Source: Paraburkholderia lycopersici (GTDB lineage Bacteria > Pseudomonadota > Gammaproteobacteria > Burkholderiales > Burkholderiaceae). Taken from it: 64,000 nt of DNA. Below, piece by piece: positions 26,006 through 33,828 of this stretch; the first letter of the stretch is position 1; each line of letters begins with the position of its first letter. Location: NCBI RefSeq assembly GCF_900096975.1, contig NZ_FMYQ01000012.1, positions 62,001 through 126,000 on the forward strand, given 5' to 3'. The translations under genes and the position numbers were made by a program. The notes below the pieces were generated by a model, which saw only the letters and a program-made list of their open reading frames with translations, had not been told where the DNA came from and did not search any database.

Positions 26006-26977
26006 TCAGGCGCCGGCGGTGTGTTCTGCAGGCAGTAACGGTGCCGCGTCGGCGGCCACGGCGGCCGGCAATTCGCCGGCGCGGCGGAACGTGCTGCTCG
26101 CGACGGCGGTATCGACGACGTACCGCAGGACCGAATGCTCCTGGTCGGTGTGCCACGCGACGAAGAACTCGATGTTCGCCGGCGACAGCGCGGACGGCAT
26201 GCGGACGAGCCGGCCGCTGTCGAGATCGTCCGCGACCAGGTCCTCCGGCAAGAGGCCGATCCCGCCGCCGGAAACGATCACGCGCGCGATCGCGCTCAGG
26301 TAGTCGCTCGTATTGACGTCGACCGCCTTCGCGCCGGCTTCGCGCAGCGCCGCTTGCGTGGCGGGAAAAATCGTCGCGGGACGCGGCAGCGACCAGATGG
26401 GGAAGCGCTCGCATAGTTCGGCAGCCGTCGCATCAGGCGGGCAGTGGGCGGCGAGCTTCGGCGACATCACCCAGATGAAGCGCGCCGAGCCCAGCGAGCG
26501 CTTCGAAATGCGGTTCTCGTCGAACGGCCCGGCAACGATCGCGATATCGAGCTTGCCGCCTTCCAGTTTCTGCCGCGCAATCACGTTCAGATCGGTCTCG
26601 ACCTCGAACACGACCTTCGGCATCAGGACCTTCAGCTTCGCGAGCAGATCGCCGAGCCAGCTCAACGCGACGGCCTCGCCAACGCCGATGCGCACGATAC
26701 CGGTCGCGGCGGAAGGATTGTCGAGCGATACGACGACGTCTTCGATCTGATGCAGCAGCGGTTCGAGTCTGCGCACGAGCTCCCGGCCATCCACCGTCAA
26801 CTCCATGCGCCGGCCATGCCGCTGAAAAAGCGTCAGACCGGTCGAGTTCTCCAGTTCCCTGACACGCCCCGATACTGCGGACTGCGTAGTGTTCAGACGC
26901 TCGGCGGCAAGGTGAAACGTACCGAGACGAGAGATCCAGCAGACCGTTTCCAGATTGACCAGATTTAGCCGTTTCAT
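26006..26977 (-). CDS. LysR-family transcriptional regulator
   Basis: 323 residues. The N-terminal winged helix-turn-helix (residues 3-62, FHLAAERLNTTQSAVSGRVREL) and the LysR substrate-binding domain (about 90-295, IVRIGVGEAVALSWL, LDIAIVAGPF, GGIGLLPEDLV) are complete. The tail is Ala-rich. It is transcribed in the same direction as the importer operon 256 bp downstream and divergently from the acyl-CoA ligase gene, so it probably controls both sides. Ligand unknown, likely a pathway intermediate. Confidence 0.92.
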   Translation of the reverse strand: MKRLNLVNLETVCWISRLGTFHLAAERLNTTQSAVSGRVRELENSTGLTLFQRHGRRMELTVDGRELVRRLEPLLHQIEDVVVSLDNPSAATGIVRIGVGEAVALSWLGDLLAKLKVLMPKVVFEVETDLNVIARQKLEGGKLDIAIVAGPFDENRISKRSLGSARFIWVMSPKLAAHCPPDATAAELCERFPIWSLPRPATIFPATQAALREAGAKAVDVNTSDYLSAIARVIVSGGGIGLLPEDLVADDLDSGRLVRMPSALSPANIEFFVAWHTDQEHSVLRYVVDTAVASSTFRRAGELPAAVAADAAPLLPAEHTAGA

Positions 26978-27134
26978 CGCGATTCCCGATTGATTCCGAT
27001 GCGAAGATATCTCTATTTATTATGTTTGCATCTAGCTAAAGTAGCACCCTGTATTTTCCCTACCAGGCCGCGAAAAGAAGCGGCCGCTTTCGAATCGCGG
27101 CCGGAAATGGCCGCCAGACAATAGAGAGACGCCT

Positions 27135-28754
27135 ATGCCGACGATGCCTGCCGCTCGCACCGTGCCACGCCTGCTGGAAGACTGGGCCGCGCTCGACCCG
27201 GCGCACGAAGCCCTGGTGGGTGGAGGCGAGCGGCTCAATTACGGCGAACTGCTGGCGCGCGTGCGCGAAACGGCTGCCGCGCTTCACGCGCTCGGAATCG
27301 GCAAAGGCGATCGTGTCGCGATCCTGATGGGCAATCGCGTCGAATGGCTGGTGCTCGCGTGGGCGGCGCAATATATCGGCGCGATCGCGGTCGGCATGAA
27401 CACGTGGGCCACCGCGCGCGAATTCGCATATGCACTGCAGCATTCCGGCGTGACGCTGCTCGCGGCGGCGCCGACGTTCCTGCGTCAGGACTTTCGGGCG
27501 ATGCTCGAATCGATCGGCCCCCTCGCCGAGCGTGCGCCCGAATTGCGGCACGTCGTCTGGGTCGGCGAAGGCGACGAGGCGCACGTCGGCGGCAACGTCA
27601 CACAAATGTCGCTTTCGACATTGTTGCGTCACGGCGCGCACGTTGCTCCGGCGACGATCGACCGGCTCGGCGCCGACGTATCGCCCGACGACGCAGCGCT
27701 GCTCGTTTACAGTTCCGGATCAACGTCGTTGCCAAAGGGCATCCTGTTGCGTCAAGGCGCATTGATCGAAAACGGCTGGCACATCGGCCAGCGCCAGCAC
27801 GTCGACGAAAACGACCGGTTATGGCTCGCCGTGTCGCTGTTCTGGAGCCTCGGCAGCGCGAACGCCGCGTTCAATCTGCTCACGCATCGCGGCGCGATCG
27901 TCTTGCAGGAATCGTTCAACGCAGCCGATGCAATCGCGTTGATCGACTCCGAACGCTGCACCGTGTTCTACGGCACGCCGAACATGGTGAGCGCGATCGC
28001 CGCCCAGATGCCGCCCGGCCAAACACGACTCGAATCGCTGCGCACCGGCGTGACGATCGGCTCGCCCGATCAGATCAAGCGGCTTGCCGCGCTGGGTCCG
28101 CAGAAAATCTGCAACGTCTATGGATTGACGGAGACCTACGGCAACTGCGCCGTCACGGACGCCGACGAACCGCTCGATGTTCGCGCAACGACGATGGGCA
28201 AGCCGCTGCCGGGCTTTACGGTGCGCGTTGTCGATCTCGATCGCGGATATCCGCTGCCCGTTGGCCAGGTGGGTGAATTGAGGATCAAAGGGCGTATGTT
28301 CGCGGGCTATTTCAACGACGAGGCGCGCACCGCAAGCAGCTACGACAGCGACGGATTCTTCCGTTCCGGCGATCTCGGCATGATCGATCAGCATGGCCAA
28401 CTAATCTATCGCGGCCGCGTGACGGAGATGGTGAAAACCGGCGGTATCAATGTCGCGCCCGCCGAGGTCGAGGAAACGCTGACGCAGCATCCCGCCGTCG
28501 AATCTGCGTTCGTCGTCGCGCTGCCCGATACGGTGAACGACGAAGTGCTCGGCGCGATCGTGATCGCGCGCGACGGCCAGGAGATCAGCGAAAAATCGCT
28601 GGAGGCATTCTGCCGCCAGTCGCTCGCCGCCTACAAGGTGCCGCGCGTGTTCCGGATACTGCGCGAATCCGAATTACCGCTCACGACGACGGGGAAAGTG
28701 AAGAAGGCCGAACTCAAAGCGCTGTTCGCCCAGACCGGCATGGTCTCCCGATGA
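27135..28754 (+). CDS. AMP-dependent acyl-CoA ligase
   Basis: 539 residues of the acyl-adenylate-forming family. The phosphate-binding loop is YSSGSTSLPKG (192-202), an accepted variant of YTSGTTGxPKG. Later motifs are YGLTETYG, RSGDLGMID, RGRVTEMVKTGGINVAPAEVE and the C-terminal catalytic Lys in TTTGKVKKAEL. It activates a carboxylic acid to its CoA thioester through an acyl-AMP. The ATG at 27135 follows a weak GAGAGA site. It overlaps the CoA-transferase gene by ATGA. With the thiolase pair upstream, it could start the pathway; the acid is unidentified. Confidence 0.92.
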   Translation: MPTMPAARTVPRLLEDWAALDPAHEALVGGGERLNYGELLARVRETAAALHALGIGKGDRVAILMGNRVEWLVLAWAAQYIGAIAVGMNTWATAREFAYALQHSGVTLLAAAPTFLRQDFRAMLESIGPLAERAPELRHVVWVGEGDEAHVGGNVTQMSLSTLLRHGAHVAPATIDRLGADVSPDDAALLVYSSGSTSLPKGILLRQGALIENGWHIGQRQHVDENDRLWLAVSLFWSLGSANAAFNLLTHRGAIVLQESFNAADAIALIDSERCTVFYGTPNMVSAIAAQMPPGQTRLESLRTGVTIGSPDQIKRLAALGPQKICNVYGLTETYGNCAVTDADEPLDVRATTMGKPLPGFTVRVVDLDRGYPLPVGQVGELRIKGRMFAGYFNDEARTASSYDSDGFFRSGDLGMIDQHGQLIYRGRVTEMVKTGGINVAPAEVEETLTQHPAVESAFVVALPDTVNDEVLGAIVIARDGQEISEKSLEAFCRQSLAAYKVPRVFRILRESELPLTTTGKVKKAELKALFAQTGMVSR

Positions 28755-29926
28755 AGGCGCTGGACGGGGTACGCATCGTCGACGTGAGCCGGCTGCTGCC
28801 GGCCGCGCTCTGCACGCAATTGCTCGGCGATCTCGGCGCGGACGTCGTGAAAATCGAGGAACCGACGAGAGGCGATTATCAACGCGCATTCGAGCCCATG
28901 GGCGTGCGTGATTCCGGCACGTTCCTGCTGTGCAACCGGAACAAGCGCAGCGTGACGCTCGATCTGAAAACGCCGAAAGGCAACGCGCTGCTGAAGACGC
29001 TCGCCGAATCGGCCGACGTATTCGTCGAGGGTTTTCGCCCTGGCGTGATGGAACGCCTCGGCCTCGGCTACGAGACGCTCGCCGAAATCAATCCGCGGCT
29101 CATCTACTGTTCGTTGTCGGGCTTCGGGCAAACCGGTCCGTACCGGCTCGCGCCCGGACACGACCTGAACTATATGTCGCTCCTCGGGACGCTCGGTCTG
29201 TTCGGCCGCCCGGAATCCGGACCTCTCGTGCCGGGACTGCTCGTCTCGGACATCGGCGGCGGATCGATGATGGCGCTCTATGCGATCCTCGCGGCGCTGT
29301 TCGCACGCGAGCGTACCAACAAAGGGCAATGGCTCGACGTTTCGATGTTCGACGGCGCGGCGATGTTTCTCGCGTACCACGCGGCGGAGGTGCTATTCGC
29401 CGGTCGCGAGCCGCGCGGAGGACTCTACCGGAACGCAGGCGGCGCGGCGTGCTACAACACATATGAGTGCGCTGACGGGTCGTGGCTCGCGCTCGGCATC
29501 ATCGAGGAAAAATTCTGGCGAGCATTCTGCGAGATGATCGGGCGGCCCGCGTGGCTCGGCCATCAGTGGCCATCGGGCGCCGCCGCGCTCGCGCAAATCG
29601 ACGAGCTCCGCACGCTGATGAAGATGCGCCCGCGCTTCGAATGGCTCGCGCTGCTCGGCAGCGCCGACATCCCCGCCAGTGCCGTCCATACGATGCATGA
29701 AGCGCTGCACGATCCGCATTTCGCCGCGCGCGAACTACTGATGTCGGTCGAACACCCCGTCGAAGGCACGGTGCCGCAGCTCGGCTTTCCGGTGAAGTTC
29801 TCGGCCACGCCCGCATCGATCGACCGTCCACCGCCGACGCTCGGGCAACACACCGACGAAATCCTGCGCGAGCTTGGCCTCGCGGAGAGCGAAATCGCGT
29901 CGCTCAGACGCGACGGCGTCGTTTGA
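28751..29926 (+). CDS. CaiB/BaiF family (family III) CoA-transferase
   Basis: 391 residues of the formyl-CoA-transferase-like family. Diagnostic blocks are RIVDVSRLLPAALCTQLLGDLGADVVKIE (in parts), FRPGVMERLGLGYE, YCSLSGFGQTGPYR and the catalytic Asp138 in APGHDLNY. It moves CoA from a donor acyl-CoA to the pathway acid (or recycles CoA from a product). It is coupled to the ligase gene by a 4-bp overlap, so the cluster has two ways to make a CoA thioester. Confidence 0.92.
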   Translation: MKALDGVRIVDVSRLLPAALCTQLLGDLGADVVKIEEPTRGDYQRAFEPMGVRDSGTFLLCNRNKRSVTLDLKTPKGNALLKTLAESADVFVEGFRPGVMERLGLGYETLAEINPRLIYCSLSGFGQTGPYRLAPGHDLNYMSLLGTLGLFGRPESGPLVPGLLVSDIGGGSMMALYAILAALFARERTNKGQWLDVSMFDGAAMFLAYHAAEVLFAGREPRGGLYRNAGGAACYNTYECADGSWLALGIIEEKFWRAFCEMIGRPAWLGHQWPSGAAALAQIDELRTLMKMRPRFEWLALLGSADIPASAVHTMHEALHDPHFAARELLMSVEHPVEGTVPQLGFPVKFSATPASIDRPPPTLGQHTDEILRELGLAESEIASLRRDGVV

Positions 29927-29956
29927 CGCCTTCGATATCGCGATCATTACGATGAA

Positions 29957-29975
29957 TTCCGATAAGAAATTACCG
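29957..29975. promoter_or_regulatory. CCGAT-type site upstream of the porin gene
   Basis: TTCCGATAAGAAATTACCG at 29957-29975 shares TTCCGAT and ACCG elements with the region upstream of the importer operon, where the opposite strand contains ACCGATAAG. It is a candidate binding site for the LysR regulator, linking porin expression to the pathway. Confidence 0.3.
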
Positions 29976-30084
29976 CTTTTACTCCGTAGTCCAAATCAAT
30001 AGCATTGTCTACGCGTCGCAACGCTGCCGGGCAGCCGGCCCGGCGGCGATTCCCCAAAAGAAGAAATCGACATGGAGACAATCA

Positions 30085-31308
30085 ATGAAAAATTCACGCC
30101 GCGCGGTCGTGGCACCGGTCGTGCTGACCGCCATGATGGCGGGTACCGCCCATGCGCAAAGCAGCGTCACGTTATATGGCGTCGTCGATGAAGGGCTGGA
30201 ATACGTCTCGAACGTGAAGACCGGAGCAGGCGGCAAATCGCTGTTTCAGCTCGATTCGGTGAGCGGACTGCAGGGCTCGCGCTGGGGCTTGCGCGGCGCC
30301 GAGGATCTCGGCGGCGGACTGAAGGCGATCTTCACGTTGGAGAACGGCTTCGATCTCAATAGCGGCAAGCTCGGCCAGGGCGGCGCGCTGTTCGGGCGGC
30401 AAGCTTACGTCGGCTTGTCGTCGAACAGCTTCGGCGCTGTGACGCTGGGCCGTCAATACGATAGCGTGGTCGATTATGTCGAAGCCTATGTGGCGGCCGC
30501 GCAGTGGGCAAGCCATCGCGCCGCCCACCCTGGCGACCTCGACAACCTGAACAACTCCGTGCGGACCGATAATGCGGTCAAGTACGCCAGCCCGAATTTC
30601 GGCGGCTTCACGTTCGGCGGTCTGTATAGCTTCGGCGGGCAGCCAGGATCGATGTCGCGCAACCAGGTCTATTCGCTCGGCGCGAGCTATAGCGGCGGCC
30701 CCGTCTCGCTCGGCGTTGGCTATCTGAACGTCCGCAATCCAAACGTGTCGTACTTCGGCGACAACCCGAACGGCGGCGGCGTCACCACCAACAACGTTTC
30801 GGCCGCAACGAATCCGGTGTTTTCCGGTTACTCGTCCGCGCGTACTTATGAGGTGATCGCCGCAGGCGGCGCCTATACGTTCGGCAGCGCGACGCTCGGC
30901 GTGACCTATTCGAATATCCGTTTCAGCAATCTCGGCGACACCGCGGCCTCCGGCCCGAATCCTCTGCACTACACCGGCAACGCGACGTTCAACAACTTCG
31001 AGGTGAACGCGAAATATCAGATCACGCCGAGCCTCGTCGCGGGTTTCGCATACGACTACACGAAGGGCAACGCCGTCACGAGCACCGACCCGTCTGTCCA
31101 CAACACGGGCGTCACGTATCACCAGTTCGCGCTTGGCACCGACTACAACCTGTCGAAGCGTACCGACGTCTATCTGCTCGGCATCTATCAGAAGGCCTCG
31201 GGCGTCGACTCCACCGGCAACGAAGCCGTGGCGAGTCTCCCGAACGTGACTGCGGCGGCGGGCAACCATGCCGCGCTGATACGCGGCGGCTTGCGCGTGA
31301 AATTCTGA
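30085..31308 (+). CDS. Outer-membrane porin (gram-negative porin family)
   Basis: 407 residues: signal peptide ending AHA before Gln, mature start QSSVTLYGVVDEGLEYV, and a terminal Phe (RVKF), all hallmarks of Burkholderia-type 16-strand trimeric porins. RWGLRGAEDLGGGLKAIFTLE and FGRQAYVGLSSNSFGAVTLGRQYD (in parts) are conserved early strands. It admits small hydrophilic solutes into the periplasm. Its position directly after the CoA-transferase gene and a CCGAT-type site upstream suggest co-regulation with the catabolic cluster. Confidence 0.95.
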   Translation: MKNSRRAVVAPVVLTAMMAGTAHAQSSVTLYGVVDEGLEYVSNVKTGAGGKSLFQLDSVSGLQGSRWGLRGAEDLGGGLKAIFTLENGFDLNSGKLGQGGALFGRQAYVGLSSNSFGAVTLGRQYDSVVDYVEAYVAAAQWASHRAAHPGDLDNLNNSVRTDNAVKYASPNFGGFTFGGLYSFGGQPGSMSRNQVYSLGASYSGGPVSLGVGYLNVRNPNVSYFGDNPNGGGVTTNNVSAATNPVFSGYSSARTYEVIAAGGAYTFGSATLGVTYSNIRFSNLGDTAASGPNPLHYTGNATFNNFEVNAKYQITPSLVAGFAYDYTKGNAVTSTDPSVHNTGVTYHQFALGTDYNLSKRTDVYLLGIYQKASGVDSTGNEAVASLPNVTAAAGNHAALIRGGLRVKF

Positions 31309-31338
31309 CGCAAGGAAACATTCGCGAAGCATCTTGCA

Positions 31339-31362
31339 CCGGCGCTGATGCGCCGGCTTTTT
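31339..31362 (+). terminator. Rho-independent terminator of the porin gene
   Basis: CCGGCGC (31339-31345), TGAT loop, GCGCCGG (31350-31356), then CTTTTT. Perfect 7-bp GC stem plus T-run, 30 bp after the porin stop codon. Confidence 0.9.
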
Positions 31363-31561
31363 GTGGATGCGGAGCCGCCATGAGCATGATCCTGTGGCTA
31401 GTGGTTCCGTTGCCGCAGCGCCCGTTCGCGGCGGCACTTCGTCGGGACATGCGCCAACGTGAACTTCATTGTGCGCCGGTGACGCGCCGCAGATCGTCGG
31501 CCAATAACCGACGGCGGCCGCAGCCGGGCAAGGAGCGATGCCTCCCGGAAGCGTCTGGTCT

Positions 31562-32530
31562 TTACGGCCTTTTCGCCGTCAGATAGGCGATCCGCTCAGC
31601 GCCGAGCTGATTTCCGCTTTCGAAAATCGCTCGCATTCGAACTTCCAGGTATCTGCGCTCGTCGCGGGTAAATTCCTTCTCAAGGACCTCTTCCAAGGTG
31701 GGTGCCAACGGGTGAGGCGAGATACGCAGAAACGTTTCCCAAGGGAGGCAGTCTTCAGTTCGCACATTGATGTGCAATTCCAGATGAACGTCGGTAAATC
31801 CCGCGTCGATGGCGAAGCGCACGAGGTCGCGCTCACCATAGTTAGTGATGGACAGCGAGCGAGCCTTCTCCTCGGTGTCGGGAAACTGTGCGGCGCGACA
31901 TCGAAGCAGGAGGGCAAAGAACGGATCGTCGGTGTTGAATGCACGTTCATCCACCAATCGCTTGAGCATGCAAACTTCAAGCGCTTCGTCGCGCAGAATC
32001 GGCTCTGCAATGGCGAAGCGACCACCCGGTTTGAGTATGCGATAGAGTTCCCGCATCGCAGCGGGTTTGTCCTGCACATACGCCAGTACCGCGCGCATCG
32101 TGGCGGCATCGACGGCTTCATTGGCGATGCCTTCCAGTTTCTCGGCGCAGCCGTGTATGAATGCGCACTGCCCGCTCACTCCCAGACTTCGTGCGGTCTC
32201 TTCCGCGTACCGCAGCAATGGGCTCGAAATATCCGTCATGAGCACCCGGATCGAGGCGCCAGTCCGTTCGATCGCCCGAAATGCGACGAGACCATCGCCA
32301 GTCCCGATGTCGGCCAGCGTCATGCCGGGATGAGGCTGAACGAAATCCAGCACACGGTCTGCGTATCTTGTGACCTCGTCACGGACCGCGTGCTCGTGTG
32401 CGCGATCTTCGCCATGACGATGCCGGAGAATCCATGCGAACCAGTTGTCGAGAGTTACGTCGTTCGTGAGCGGAGACAAGATAGATTTCCATGGGAAACT
32501 TGACAGGCCTCCGCGAGGGTAACCTGGCAT
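31562..32530 (-). CDS. Class I SAM-dependent methyltransferase
   Basis: 322 residues. SAM-binding motif I is LADIGTGDGLVAF (about residues 72-84), with an acidic end of strand 2 at VLMTDIS and post-motif helices typical of the UbiE-like methyltransferase_11 group (MRELYRILKPGGRFAIAEP). Residues 200-322 form an extension that may define the substrate pocket. No operon partner: it is convergent with the porin and followed upstream by an A/T-rich gap. The methyl acceptor cannot be predicted. Alternative starts exist inside the first 20 residues. Confidence 0.85.
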   Translation of the reverse strand: MPGYPRGGLSSFPWKSILSPLTNDVTLDNWFAWILRHRHGEDRAHEHAVRDEVTRYADRVLDFVQPHPGMTLADIGTGDGLVAFRAIERTGASIRVLMTDISSPLLRYAEETARSLGVSGQCAFIHGCAEKLEGIANEAVDAATMRAVLAYVQDKPAAMRELYRILKPGGRFAIAEPILRDEALEVCMLKRLVDERAFNTDDPFFALLLRCRAAQFPDTEEKARSLSITNYGERDLVRFAIDAGFTDVHLELHINVRTEDCLPWETFLRISPHPLAPTLEEVLEKEFTRDERRYLEVRMRAIFESGNQLGAERIAYLTAKRP

Positions 32531-32881
32531 TCTGATGAACGCCTTAACTGGAGAAAATTAATAACCATGGCTTCGCGAGCGCGCAATCCGCCCGCTTTTA
32601 GCCTGAATAAAAGTTGCTTCGATTCCAGAAAATTCCTTCGCCATTTCACACCAGTTTCATCGACAGACGCGCCAATGCGCCGGGCGGCAGGTAATTCGGA
32701 CCCGACTGATTCTGAAAATAAGCGCCAATTGCATGAATGAGACCAATGCAAATCGCGCGATAGCTTATGCGAGCCTTAAGATGATTCGATAACACAAAAT
32801 AAATACCTCTTAAGTATTTGGAAGACACTCCGATAATCACTGTGCTGTTCACGGTTTTTTCTATTTTTCAGAGGCCTTCCC
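32531..32881. other. A/T-rich intergenic stretch with an inverted repeat
   Basis: About 350 bp, clearly lower in GC than its surroundings. AAATAC (32801-32806) and GTATTT (32814-32819) form a perfect inverted repeat just before the small Thr/Gln-rich gene, within a local A/T-rich zone suitable for a promoter. No coding frame is credible. Confidence 0.5.
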
Positions 32882-33184
32882 ATGACCATTCCAGTAGTTT
32901 CCAACCAACCCACCGCCGCCGCAGCGGTGGCGAATACCGGCACGCAGAAACAGCAGGCGACTACGGCTGCGCAGGCGACGACCAGCACAACGCAGCCGCA
33001 GTCGGGTACGACGGCACAGGGTTCGACAACGTCAGCTTCGTATACCGTCGCTATCAGCACCGCCGCACGCGCTGCGTTGGCCGAAGCCACCGAAACATCG
33101 GTACAGACCGCGCAAGAAGCCAACCGCGGAGATCGACAAGCTCAAAATTTGCTTGCGAAGGAGCAGGCCAACAAGGTCGCGTGA
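32882..33184 (+). CDS. Small Ala/Thr/Gln-rich protein
   Basis: 100 residues. The N-terminal half is low-complexity (Ala, Thr, Gln, Ser). The second half has a more structured end: SYTVAISTAARAALAEATE, then GDRQAQNLLAKEQANK, a pattern seen in small uncharacterised Burkholderia proteins. No signal peptide or membrane helix. An AGAGGCC sequence lies before the ATG. Function unknown. The strongly A/T-rich upstream region suggests its own, possibly strong, promoter. Confidence 0.6.
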   Translation: MTIPVVSNQPTAAAAVANTGTQKQQATTAAQATTSTTQPQSGTTAQGSTTSASYTVAISTAARAALAEATETSVQTAQEANRGDRQAQNLLAKEQANKVA

Positions 33185-33211
33185 CGCGTTCGTAATCCGC
33201 TTGTACGTTGC

Positions 33212-33622
33212 GTGAAAACCGCGACGTACAAGCCAGCAGCATTGCGGCAAGACCGCCCGGGGCCGCCGCATCCGGAACGTCCGGTCGGTCGCGCCCGACA
33301 TGCGCCGCCTGGTCGCCGCAGCGAATTCGAGTGGTTTGCGATTCCGGGCGATCCTGGCGCGAAGACTCGTGCCCAGACACAACCGGTGCAGGCTGGACGC
33401 GCCCTCGCGGGCATCGGGCCAAGGTTGCGGCGAACCTTCCGCCGCGCCTTCTTCCAGGGCCTGCGCAACGCGGACAATGATGCGGCCCGTTCCCTGTTCG
33501 AGCACCTTGCGCATGGCCTCGGACAAATCGCGTCGGGACCCGCACGCCGGCGGCGCGACTGCCGGGTACGCATGCGCGTGCGTCTCTCGACCGACCGGCA
33601 ATCGAACGGCGGCGCAGGTTGA
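33212..33622 (+). CDS. Possible hypothetical protein (GTG start)
   Basis: 136 codons from a GTG at 33212. Codon use is plausible for the organism (G/C in third positions, for example across RRAFFQGLRNADNDAARS), and residues about 45-110 read like a folded, basic helical protein. No ribosome-binding site is evident and no family is recognised. Competing frames are open on both strands, so this may be chance in GC-rich DNA. It ends about 100 bp before the sigma-54 promoter of the acetone carboxylase operon. Confidence 0.35.
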   Translation: MKTATYKPAALRQDRPGPPHPERPVGRARHAPPGRRSEFEWFAIPGDPGAKTRAQTQPVQAGRALAGIGPRLRRTFRRAFFQGLRNADNDAARSLFEHLAHGLGQIASGPARRRRDCRVRMRVRLSTDRQSNGGAG

Positions 33623-33719
33623 AAACCGGCCGCCAGACTGCACTTGCGGCCGTCCTCGCGCCTGCCGTGCAGCCCGCGCGACCTTGTCGTGCGGGGCTCT
33701 ATTCCAGCTTGCGCTCCAA

Positions 33720-33735
33720 TGGCATGGCTGTTGCA
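33720..33735 (+). promoter_or_regulatory. Sigma-54 promoter of the acetone carboxylase operon
   Basis: TGGCATGGCTGTTGCA matches the -24/-12 consensus TGGCACG-N4-TTGCW with one mismatch and keeps the invariant GG-N10-GC spacing. Transcription would start about 10 bp beyond 33735, leaving a leader of roughly 85 nt. A sigma-54-dependent activator gene lies directly downstream of the operon, which supports the call. CTGCAC (33638-33643) and GTGCAG (33667-33672) form an inverted repeat 50-80 bp upstream that could be part of the activator site. Confidence 0.8.
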
Positions 33736-33828
33736 AGAACGAGTGCGAGCCGTCACGTCATGTTCGACGCATTCGGACAAACGTGCGCGACGCGGCTCGT
33801 AACTACTTCAACCATTGGAGACGAAACC

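Noticed and set aside
29957..29975. Considered as a mobile-element end or attachment site
   Set aside because: No matching repeat at a plausible distance and no integrase or transposase gene in the window.
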